Positions 25,598 through 33,061 of a stretch of DNA of 33,061 nucleotides are shown here, one piece after another. The stretch comes from Desulfuromonas acetoxidans DSM 684. Its GTDB lineage: Bacteria > Desulfobacterota > Desulfuromonadia > Desulfuromonadales > Desulfuromonadaceae. Every line of letters begins with the position of its first letter. Within the stretch, counting starts at the first letter, position 1. Made by a program: the position numbers and the translations under genes. The notes under the pieces were generated by a model. The model saw only the letters and a program-made list of their open reading frames with translations. It did not search any database and was not told where the DNA came from. Location of the stretch: positions 1 to 33,061 of the forward strand of contig NZ_AAEW02000025.1 in NCBI RefSeq assembly GCF_000167355.1. The letters are read 5' to 3'.

Positions 25598-27187
25598 ATG
25601 ATGCCGACACCCCAGTATGTTCACAAATTCATCCATTTTCTGCGATCAATGGCCATTGGTGTGGTTCTGGCCAGCGTTATACAGACCCAAGTCAACTTGT
25701 GGTCGTTGCAACAATTTGGTATGGAAATCGATCTGGCCACACGTCTGACAACATCAGCACAAGATCTGCTGTCTGTTACCCCATTGTTATGCGCCTTGTT
25801 CACGGCCAGTCTTCTAATCGCCTGGGCTGCTTCCTGGTGGCTACTCAAACTTTTCACCTGGATAAACACTTCCTGTCTCTACGCTTTAATATCCGCTTTG
25901 AGTGTATGGGCGTTGATCGTCCTATTGAATTACCTCGCTGCTGTTCCCAACCTGATTGCGGCAACCCGTTCGAACCTGGGCCTGTTCGGCCTGCTTGGGG
26001 CAGCGGCCTTGTCCGGTGGTCTTTGGGGAAAGCGAACGATCACACACTCAACGAACTTGCAATTGCCCTCTTCAGGGCTGAAACAGGTCTTGATGGCTCT
26101 GCTGGCCGTGAGCCTCTGTACTTCAGTCAATCTGTCAATGGCTGCCAACTCTGCCCCCTATCGCGTTGAGACAATGGCCAGTGGATTGGTTCACCCCTGG
26201 TCGCTGGCCTTTCTGCCCGAGGGGAACGCGTTGATTACCGAACGGCCGGGACGATTGCGGCTATGGTTTGCCAAAGAACAGCGCTTGTCCGCTCCAATTC
26301 CCGGACTGCCAAAAATCTTCAGCGGAGGCCAAGCCGGTTTGTTCAGCGTCATCGCGTCACCGCATTTCAACCATGACCGCACCCTCTTTTTTACCTATGC
26401 CAGTGGAACCACTAATGCCAATCGGCTGACCGTGGCCAAGGCCGTCTTTAAGGGTGACAAACTGGAACATGTCACGGAAATTTTCCGCTGCTGGCCGGAT
26501 AAACAGGGCAAGGCTCATTACGGCGGGAGGATGACCTGGTTGCCGGATAACACATTACTCATCAGCCTGGGAGAAGGTTATTCTTTCCGGGAACAGGCAC
26601 AGAACCGTGGCAACCACCTTGGCACGACCGTGCGAATTCAAGCCGACGGGTCCGTTCCGACAGACAATCCCTTTATCGGCCAGAAAGGGGCGCAACCAGA
26701 GATCTATACCTACGGTCACCGTAATGTGCAGGGATTGATTTACGATCCGGTGGATCGGCTGGTGATTGCCCATGAACATGGACCGAAAGGGGGCGACGAG
26801 ATCAATCTCATTGAACCGGGAAAGAATTATGGCTGGCCGGCCATCACCTACGGTATTGATTATTCAGGGGCGATCATTTCACCATTCACCGAACGGCCGG
26901 GTATGGAGCAACCCGTGCTGCAATGGACGCCATCCATCGCACCTTCGGGACTGACCCGCTACCGTGGCAACCTGTTTCCACAATGGCGGGGCAATCTGTT
27001 CATTGGCGCATTGGCCGGGCGCAGTGTTCACCGGGTCGTGTTGCAAGGCGATACAGCGCGTGATGTTGAGACGTTATTTTCAGAGCTGAATGAAAGGATT
27101 CGCGATGTTGTCAGTGGACCGGACGGTGCCCTGTATCTGCTGACAGACAATAAAAAAGGGCGTCTGCTTAAAGTGACGCCCCGCTGA
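25598..27187 (+). CDS. Membrane-anchored PQQ-type sugar (glucose/sorbosone) dehydrogenase
   Basis: 529 residues. Residues about 187-529 are a soluble aldose dehydrogenase-type six-bladed propeller: SGLVHPWSLAFLP, ALITERPGRLRLW, catalytic-type His307 in HYGGRM, GHRNVQGL, HEHGPKGGDEIN, NYGWP, and SGLTRYRG. Such enzymes oxidise sugars with PQQ and pass electrons to the respiratory chain. Unusually, it is preceded by about 185 residues with hydrophobic segments near 11-31, 58-80, 90-113, 126-143 and 162-182, the last resembling an internal signal sequence. The catalytic domain would sit in the periplasm. GGGAGAG lies close to ATG 25598; the adjacent ATG 25601 has better spacing. No PQQ synthesis genes are nearby. 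It ends four bases from the convergent Smr gene. Confidence 0.88.
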   Translation: MMPTPQYVHKFIHFLRSMAIGVVLASVIQTQVNLWSLQQFGMEIDLATRLTTSAQDLLSVTPLLCALFTASLLIAWAASWWLLKLFTWINTSCLYALISALSVWALIVLLNYLAAVPNLIAATRSNLGLFGLLGAAALSGGLWGKRTITHSTNLQLPSSGLKQVLMALLAVSLCTSVNLSMAANSAPYRVETMASGLVHPWSLAFLPEGNALITERPGRLRLWFAKEQRLSAPIPGLPKIFSGGQAGLFSVIASPHFNHDRTLFFTYASGTTNANRLTVAKAVFKGDKLEHVTEIFRCWPDKQGKAHYGGRMTWLPDNTLLISLGEGYSFREQAQNRGNHLGTTVRIQADGSVPTDNPFIGQKGAQPEIYTYGHRNVQGLIYDPVDRLVIAHEHGPKGGDEINLIEPGKNYGWPAITYGIDYSGAIISPFTERPGMEQPVLQWTPSIAPSGLTRYRGNLFPQWRGNLFIGALAGRSVHRVVLQGDTARDVETLFSELNERIRDVVSGPDGALYLLTDNKKGRLLKVTPR

Positions 27188-27191
27188 TAAG

Positions 27192-27875
27192 TTATCTTTT
27201 CTGGCGTAAAAACACCACTAAAGCCCCTTCACCACCATATTGGCGTGGCGCTCTGCCCCATTCGGCTACCCACGCCTGAGCCTGGGTAGTCAGGTAACGC
27301 TCCACCTCCTGACGCAGCACCGACTCGCCGCCCGGGGAACGCTTGCCGCGCCCGGTGATGATCAACACCGTCTGCAGCCCCTGCTCGAAACGATGCTTGA
27401 GAAACAGGCGCACCTTGTCTCGGGCTTCATCGCGATAACAACCGTGGAGATCCAAACGGTCCTGAGGGCGAATTTTCCCCTGGCGTAATTGCTTCATCCG
27501 CCGCGGTTCAGCTTGCGGGGCATCGTCGTCATCGGGGATATCATCGTTGAACACCTTGTCCACAGCGCCAAGGCTGGCTAAAAACAGACTCTCATCATCC
27601 ACGTCTGCGGCAGGCTGGGAACGCGCGTCCTCCTCATCGGAAAAAACATCCTCAAATGGTCTTTCAACCAACCCCTCGTGCGACTCGATATTTTCAACGC
27701 CAAGGCGTTCCATAGCCGAGGCAAAGTCAACGTCAGATTCGTCAGCAGGGGTTGGCTCTTCTTCCTGAACAACCTTTTTCGGCTTTGGTTCCGATTCGGA
27801 AACACAAAACCCCTTCACGGACTTGAAGGGGTTATTTTTGAATGCGTTTTTTTCGTTTTTGTTCTTTTTAGCCAT
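27192..27875 (-). CDS. Smr-domain protein
   Basis: 227 residues. The C-terminal 90 residues are an Smr domain, with LDLHG at 141-145, the TGRG loop at 174-177, and a final VVFLR strand. Smr domains nick or bind nucleic acids and occur at the end of MutS2. The first 130 residues are charged and mostly disordered, beginning with a Lys/Asn-rich segment, then a very acidic region (DDIPDDDDA). The ATG at 27875 follows the TPR gene's TGA after one base, so coupled translation is likely; a GTG at 27884 is also in frame. Role in DNA or RNA metabolism is inferred from the domain only. Confidence 0.88.
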   Translation of the reverse strand: MAKKNKNEKNAFKNNPFKSVKGFCVSESEPKPKKVVQEEEPTPADESDVDFASAMERLGVENIESHEGLVERPFEDVFSDEEDARSQPAADVDDESLFLASLGAVDKVFNDDIPDDDDAPQAEPRRMKQLRQGKIRPQDRLDLHGCYRDEARDKVRLFLKHRFEQGLQTVLIITGRGKRSPGGESVLRQEVERYLTTQAQAWVAEWGRAPRQYGGEGALVVFLRQKR

Positions 27876-27876
27876 A

Positions 27877-28602
27877 TCAGACACGCGGCATTTTGCGCCG
27901 TCCCTGAGCTGCCTTGGTTTGTTTTTTGATCATGGCACCGGTTTTCTCCAGATGGAACTGATACCAGACATCACCGTAATCTTCCATCTTCATCCGCTTG
28001 CCCTGTTCTATAGCTACAATGGACGCTTCGAGGCGTTCATCACCACCGGTCTTCTTGATCCCTTTTTGCAAAATAGATAGAGCTTTGTCACGCTGACCGA
28101 TCTTATCCAGACAGTAGGCATAAAGATTCCAGACAAACGGTTCTTTACGGCTTGCCGTTGTCGCTTTTTCAAACGTCTCGGCCATTTTTTCCGGCTTATT
28201 GCGCTTCATGTAGCTGACGGCCAGCATGCTCATGGCAACCCAGTGTTTGACAAAAGCTTTTTCCAGAAAAGGCATGGCCTTGGCAAAATCTTTTTTCAAA
28301 TAGAGCAGCGTACCGATCTGGGCATTAATCTGCCCTTTGACATAAAATTGCCACGGTGCGTATTTAAAACCATCCTGCAGAGAGGCAATGGCTTTTTCGA
28401 AACGGTTGGCCTGCACATCGCGCTGGGCACCTTGCATCAGCGCCATCACCTTGTTCATGGTACGACGCGCCAGCAGCAGATAAACCACGGCAAACAACAC
28501 CATAGAGATCAGCCCGCAGTAGAGCAGTTGCAGATGATATACGAGATGCAAAGGAACCACGGCAACGGTTCCGAAAACAAAGGCAATGAGGAAGTTCAGC
28601 AT
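27877..28602 (-). CDS. TPR-repeat inner-membrane protein
   Basis: 241 residues. Two hydrophobic segments at about 3-22 and 28-47 anchor the protein, followed by a coiled region and three or four TPR-like repeats between about 60 and 200 (ANRFEKAIASLQDGF, KKDFAKAMPFLEKAF, QRDKALSILQKGIKK). The tail is basic (KKQTKAAQGRRKMP). TPR domains mount protein-protein contacts; no partner can be named. ATG 28602 has AAAGGTG about nine bases upstream. Its stop lies one base from the Smr gene start, so they form an operon. Confidence 0.82.
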   Translation of the reverse strand: MLNFLIAFVFGTVAVVPLHLVYHLQLLYCGLISMVLFAVVYLLLARRTMNKVMALMQGAQRDVQANRFEKAIASLQDGFKYAPWQFYVKGQINAQIGTLLYLKKDFAKAMPFLEKAFVKHWVAMSMLAVSYMKRNKPEKMAETFEKATTASRKEPFVWNLYAYCLDKIGQRDKALSILQKGIKKTGGDERLEASIVAIEQGKRMKMEDYGDVWYQFHLEKTGAMIKKQTKAAQGRRKMPRV

Positions 28603-28746
28603 GAAATGTTACACCTTTCATTGTGACATTGGAGCCTTCGGATAAACAGGCTCACCAAGCCCATGGATGGGCGACAAACTTGCGCCAAAAAACGTGGCGA
28701 GAGTCTAGCAATCAGCATTGAAAAAGTCAAAGTATTCGGCACGCCA

Positions 28747-30360
28747 TCAGGAACGGCGATCGCCATGCACCAGCAGGGTCAGTTCATCACCCGGCTGCAG
28801 AATATGATCCTCAGTGAGATCGTTCCACTGACGGATGTCACGCGTCTGCACGGAGAACTGACGGCCGATGCCCCACAGGGTATCACCGGAACGCACCTGA
28901 TAGACCACTTTTTTCAGGGCTTTACTTCGACTGGCCACCCGCGAGGACGGTGCTGACACCACCAGTCTCTGCCCCGGTTGAATCACATTGCTCCACCCTA
29001 GGCGATTCCACACCCGCAACTGCTTTTCCGTCACATCGCACTTACGGGCAATACTCCACAGGCTGTCACCGGAGCGCACCGTGTAATTGCGGCGCTTCGA
29101 ACGCAGGTAATCATCTTGCAATTCGGCCAACGGACGGCTGGTATAGTCGCGATGCAACGGCAGAATCAAATTTTGGCCAATCCGCAACGCGCGAGGATTG
29201 CTGATTTTATTGAGGCTGATAATATCGTCGACACGGATATGGTAGGTGTGAGCCAATTTGAGCAGGGTGTCACCGGAGGTGATCTGATGACGCTTGTAGC
29301 GCGCACGTTCAGACGATGGCACTTGGGCGTATTTCTCATCAAATCCGCCGGCACAACCGGTTGGCACCCGCAAACGATAATTGGTTTCGCCGGGCGGGGT
29401 ACACCAGCGCTTCAATTCAGGGTTGAGACGTTTAAGCTCATCATAAGAGGCCCCGGTCAGTTCCGTGATCAGTTCCAGATCAGTGGCTTCGGAAAGAATT
29501 ACCGTGTCAAAAGCCAACGGTGCCTGGTAGTCCAGCTCGCAGAAACCGTATTTCACCGGTTGTTTACTGATTAACAACGCCGCCAGGAGCTTGGGAACAT
29601 AGTTTTTGGTTTCGGCGCGAAGATAGGAGCCTTTGCACAGTTCCCAGAAATCGGTGGAGTGATATTTTTTGATCGCACGGGACATCTTTCCGGGTCCCGC
29701 ATTATATGAGGCCACGGCGAGATACCAATTGCCGTCGAAACGCTGATAGAGATCCTTGAGATAACGGGCAGCAGCCAATGTGGCCTTTTCCATGTCACGG
29801 CGCTCATCACGCCACCAGGTATTTTCCAGCCCGTACATGCGTCCGGTCGATTCGATGAACTGCCAATGGCCGACGGCATTGGCCCAACTGTGGGCATTGC
29901 TGTTAAAACCAGACTCCACCATGGCCAGAGTGGCCAGATCCTGCGGCAGCCCCTCGCGTTTAAACACCTCACGCATCATCGGCAGGTAGCGACTCGAGCG
30001 CTGTAGCCACCGGGTAAAGGTTCGCCGCCCCGGTCCGGTGTAGTAGTCAACCAGATAGCGCACCTTGTCGTTCTCCACCACGGGAAAATCGAACAACGGC
30101 TCCGGTTCCACCACGGTGCCCACATCCTGCGGCGGCGTCAAATCGGCATTGAGCAGCGCTTCATCTGCCGTGGTTTCATCACCCACGCGCACCAGCTCTT
30201 CAGGTGGCAACACCACGCAACCGGCTTCCTCATCAATCGATTGAGCAACCAGCGGCAAACTTGCTTCATTGTGCAGACGAACCGTCGACACTTGGGGAGC
30301 GGGAGACGCCATACACCCCGTCAACAGCCCACAACACACTAATAGATACCAACGAATCAT
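28747..30360 (-). CDS. mltD: Membrane-bound lytic murein transglycosylase, MltD type, with three LysM domains
   Basis: 537 residues. It has a lipoprotein signal peptide with lipobox LLTGC (Cys16), so the protein is probably anchored in the outer membrane facing the periplasm. The SLT domain at about 125-260 contains catalytic Glu149 in AMVESGFNS, VGHWQFIESTGRMYGL and VASYNAGPGKM. It cleaves the glycan strand of peptidoglycan, forming 1,6-anhydro-MurNAc ends. Three LysM peptidoglycan-binding repeats follow (ITSGDTLLKLA, VRSGDSLWSIA, VRSGDTLWGIG), one more than the two of E. coli MltD. The ribosome site is weak, with GGGAG about 14 bases from ATG 30360. It lies downstream of hflX in the same direction, with a short perfect hairpin between them. 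Confidence 0.93.
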   Translation of the reverse strand: MIRWYLLVCCGLLTGCMASPAPQVSTVRLHNEASLPLVAQSIDEEAGCVVLPPEELVRVGDETTADEALLNADLTPPQDVGTVVEPEPLFDFPVVENDKVRYLVDYYTGPGRRTFTRWLQRSSRYLPMMREVFKREGLPQDLATLAMVESGFNSNAHSWANAVGHWQFIESTGRMYGLENTWWRDERRDMEKATLAAARYLKDLYQRFDGNWYLAVASYNAGPGKMSRAIKKYHSTDFWELCKGSYLRAETKNYVPKLLAALLISKQPVKYGFCELDYQAPLAFDTVILSEATDLELITELTGASYDELKRLNPELKRWCTPPGETNYRLRVPTGCAGGFDEKYAQVPSSERARYKRHQITSGDTLLKLAHTYHIRVDDIISLNKISNPRALRIGQNLILPLHRDYTSRPLAELQDDYLRSKRRNYTVRSGDSLWSIARKCDVTEKQLRVWNRLGWSNVIQPGQRLVVSAPSSRVASRSKALKKVVYQVRSGDTLWGIGRQFSVQTRDIRQWNDLTEDHILQPGDELTLLVHGDRRS

Positions 30361-30389
30361 GTCTGAATCACAGCTCCCGTTATCCTGAG

Positions 30390-30409
30390 ATCAAGGGCAA
30401 ACCCTTGAT
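30390..30409. repeat. Perfect hairpin between hflX and the transglycosylase gene
   Basis: ATCAAGGG and CCCTTGAT form eight perfect pairs around a CAAA loop. No T run follows on either strand, so it is not a standard terminator; it could stabilise a processed message end or act as a weak attenuator in the hflX-mltD interval. Confidence 0.6.
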
Positions 30410-30458
30410 TTCTCCCATAATTTCTCCAGATAAGCTCCGGCCAAGGCTATAGAAAAAC

Positions 30459-32130
30459 TCACTCAGTGTCAAGAGTCTCACCCTCTGACTCCTGCGGCCA
30501 GAAGCGCTGTTGCAACGCATCGAGCAAGGCGTCGAAGGTACTGCGGTCACGAGCACAGACGGAAACTGCACCAAAGCGTCGGCACAACTCGGCACACTCG
30601 TCTGCCTCAATCTGATCCATCTTGTTAAACACCAACTGACGCGGCGTCTGACCAAGATCGAGATCCGCCAGAATCTGCTCAACCGCCAGAATCTGTTCTT
30701 CAAAACGGGGATTGGACACATCTACCACATGCAGCAACAAATCCGCATCCGACAATTCTTCGAGGGTGGACTTGAACGCGCCCATCAGGCTGGCTGGCAA
30801 CTGGCGGATAAAACCGACCGTGTCGGTAATGATCACCTCGCGTTCCAGCGGAAAGCGCAAACGGCGCGTCGAGGTATCCAAGGTAGCGAACAACAGGTCT
30901 TCGGTGAACACTTCGCTCTGCGTCAATGCATTGAGGAGGGTTGATTTACCGGCATTGGTATATCCGACAATAGAAATAATCGGCACATCGGAACGCATCC
31001 GCTTGCTGCGCCGCTGCAAACGACTCTTGGCCATCCCTTTGAGGCGCTTTTCCAGACGACTGATCCGGTCGCGAATCCGGCGACGATCAATCTCCAGTTT
31101 GGTTTCACCGGGGCCACGGCCACCGATGCCCCCCATCAGGCGTGACAAAGCGGTTCCCTTGCCCGACAACCGGGGCAGAATGTATTTGAGCTGGGCCAGT
31201 TCAACTTGAACCTTGCCGTCCAGAGTGTGGGCACGGCGAGCAAAAATATCCAGAATCACCTGAGAGCGATCAACAACTTTCAGATCAGTCAAGGCGGCAA
31301 TAGAGCGTACCTGAGTCGGACTGAGATCTTGATCAAACACCAGCATGGTCGCCCGTTGCTGCAGAGCACGGATCACCACATCCTTGATTTTGCCCTCGCC
31401 CATCAGGTAACGGGGATTGAGCCGCTGCGGCCGTTGTACCACTTGATCCAGTACCAGCATATCTGCGGTGCGGGCCAACTCCTGCAGTTCGCACAAGGAA
31501 TCTTCAATCTCTCGCCGTGGTGACTGACTAACGGAAATGAGAATGGCCCGTTCGCGAGGATCGGACAGATCGATCTGGCCACTGTCAACCGTACGCTCCA
31601 GTTCGTCTTCCAGAGAGCGCAAAAAAGCGGACATATCGAGGTTAAGCTGATCAAAACTGCGCAACTGCTGTTGTTCAACCTGTTGATGCGTCGGATTTTC
31701 TGGTAACAGGTGGGCATAATAAACCGAGGACAGGGAAACCGCGTTGGTTGACACCAAGGGCAACCATCATATCGAGACGCAACAGATCGAGGTCAGTCAG
31801 GTCGTCCTCGGACAGGGATTCGTTTTTCAGGTGAGTATGAATGCGACGCAGGCCACGCATACCACTGCGCCCCAAGGCATAATCGGACAGATCGGGCAGC
31901 ATGATCTCGCGGTCATCGCCAACCATGACATATTTGACGACACCGGATCGATCAATCAACACACCGATCTGGCGGCGGATTTCGTGAGACAGGCCGCATA
32001 AAAAACGCGCCAGCTCAGCTGACACCACCTCTTCGGGACGCATCCGCCGCCGGTAAATGCGTTCCAGCGCATTTATCTGGGCAGCTTTAAGTCCGGAAGT
32101 TTGTCCAAGAACATCCACAGCAACGCCCAT
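30459..32130 (-). CDS. hflX: GTPase HflX with long N-terminal extension, frame broken near 31733
   Basis: Two frames together give HflX. The first (32130 to 31675) holds an N-terminal extension (GLKAAQINALERIYRRRM) found in deltaproteobacterial HflX. The second holds the HflX N-domain (PRYLMGEGKIKDV), the GGIGGRGPGE loop, and the G domain with GYTNAGKST (G1), DTVGF (G3) and NKMD (G4). HflX is a GTPase that splits stalled 70S ribosomes, chiefly under stress. The frames meet at VNQRGF / SSVYYAHLLPE; removing one C from the CCC at 31733-31735 joins them. ATG 32130 has no ribosome site and lies five bases after the fabI terminator. It is followed by the mltD-like gene. Confidence 0.9.
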
Positions 32131-32166
32131 TACGCAAAAAGGGCCCGTTGGGGCCCTTTTTGATCA
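32131..32166 (-). terminator. Terminator after fabI, abutting the hflX start
   Basis: AAAAAGGGCCC (32136-32146) pairs perfectly with GGGCCCTTTTT (32151-32161) around GTTG, an 11-bp stem with built-in T runs on both strands. It lies about 35 bases past the fabI stop and five bases before the hflX start codon. Confidence 0.92.
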
Positions 32167-32196
32167 AAATATTGGAGAATTTGTAACATCAGCAAC

Positions 32197-32968
32197 CTAA
32201 GCACTGACAACAAAGTTAAAGCCTGCATCCACCAGATGAACTTCTCCGGTCACACCACTGCTCAGATCGGACAAGAAGTACACAGCGCTCTTGCCAACCT
32301 CTTCCTGAGTGACGGTACGACGTAACGGAGCATAATCATCCATCAGCTTGATTTTGGAACGGAAATTGGCAATACCGGAAGCCGCCAGAGTGCGAATCGG
32401 GCCGGCGGAAATAGCATTAACGCGAATACCTTTTTCGCCTAATTCGGCTGCCAAATAGCGTACCGAAGCTTCCAGAGCGGCTTTGGCCACACCCATGACA
32501 TTGTAATTGGGCACGGCGCGGGTTGCCCCCAGATAGGTCATGGTCACGATGCTGCCACCCTCTTTGAGCAGCGGTTCCGCACAACGGGTAATGGCGACCA
32601 TGGAATAGGCACTGATGTCCATGGCCAGGGCAAAACCTTCGCGGCTGGTCTGGCTATAGGGCTTTTTAAGATCTTCACGGTCGGCATAAGCAACGGCATG
32701 AACAACAAAATCCAGCTCACCCCATTGTTTTTTCACCTCGTCAAAAACCGCTTCGATCTCTTGATCGTTGCTGACATTACAGGGCAGAATCATTTCAGCA
32801 TCAAGACTCTCCGCCAGCGGACGAACACGCTTTTCAAGAGCCTCGTTAAGGTAGGTAAACGCCAGCGTGGCGCCCTGCCTCCTTGAGTTGTTGGGCAATG
32901 CCCCAGGCAATGCTCATCTCATTGGCAACACCAAAAATAATTCCCCGTTTTCCTGTCATCAGTCCCAT
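32197..32968 (-). CDS. fabI: Enoyl-[acyl-carrier-protein] reductase FabI, frame broken near 32874
   Basis: NADH-dependent reductase of the last step of fatty acid elongation. From ATG 32968 (AGGAGA upstream) the frame gives [18 protein letters not shown] and reaches [12 protein letters not shown], then slips. The rest ([16 protein letters not shown]...) continues in the next frame to 32197. Removing one base from the CCC at 32873-32875 on the plus strand gives one 256-residue protein, the usual FabI length. In that numbering the catalytic residues are Tyr145, Tyr155 and Lys162, as in E. coli FabI shifted by one. The only continuous frame after the slip begins at a spurious GTG/ATG near 32910. 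The gene ends at a strong terminator. Confidence 0.93.
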
Positions 32969-33061
32969 ATGGTCCGTTTCTCCTGTTGAAAGTATATAAT
33001 GCAAAATTAGTGGTTATCTAACAGACTTAGCAGGCCTTTTTAGCAGATTGACGACCAGAAA

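Overview
The window looks like a chromosomal segment of a free-living Gram-negative anaerobe of the Desulfuromonadia type (Desulfuromonas/Pelobacter/Geobacter relatives). This is an inference from gene families: a citrate-cycle aconitase B, a Mn-dependent pyrophosphatase with a CBS-DRTGG-CBS insert, an HflX with a long N-terminal extension, two TonB-dependent receptors, a LysM lytic transglycosylase, and several large sensor kinases with a c-di-GMP protein. I see no transposase, integrase, CRISPR array, rRNA or tRNA gene.

Layout. 1-263: 5' end of an exported protein (minus). 402-4183: a DUF3524 glycosyltransferase related to tRNA-queuosine mannosyltransferase, then acnB (both minus, separated by a strong terminator). 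4405-6303: ABC-F ATPase uup, preceded by a hairpin-rich leader. 6683-11295: a hybrid histidine kinase translationally coupled to an AT-rich, membrane-anchored LVIVD beta-propeller protein (plus). 11292-13708: a TonB-dependent receptor whose frame is broken by one base (minus). 14086-14736: beta-carbonic anhydrase (plus). 14816-17063: btuB-like receptor with a complete cobalamin riboswitch and terminator (minus). 17150-17310: an orphan plus-strand terminator that may end a small RNA. 17355-19010: CBS-type pyrophosphatase (minus). 19223-20260: a nine-helix membrane protein that carries, in order, degenerate versions of the three presenilin/signal-peptide-peptidase signatures (minus). 20395-20859: small membrane protein (plus). 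20920-25103: REC-PAS-GGDEF-EAL protein and PAS histidine kinase overlapping by ATGA (minus). 25598-27187: membrane-anchored PQQ-type sugar dehydrogenase (plus). 27192-32968: minus-strand housekeeping block fabI, hflX, mltD-like transglycosylase, TPR membrane protein, Smr-domain protein.

Themes. The regulatory genes form two signalling pairs: hybrid kinase plus propeller, and kinase plus c-di-GMP response regulator. The two TonB receptors, the riboswitch and the transglycosylase serve the cell envelope. Three conserved genes (TonB receptor, hflX, fabI) are each broken by what looks like a one-base change in a short G/C run. Because fabI is normally essential, sequencing or assembly error is a more likely cause than true gene decay. 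The best candidate for something new is the presenilin-like membrane protein at 19223-20260; the orphan small-RNA candidate at about 17187-17310 is second.
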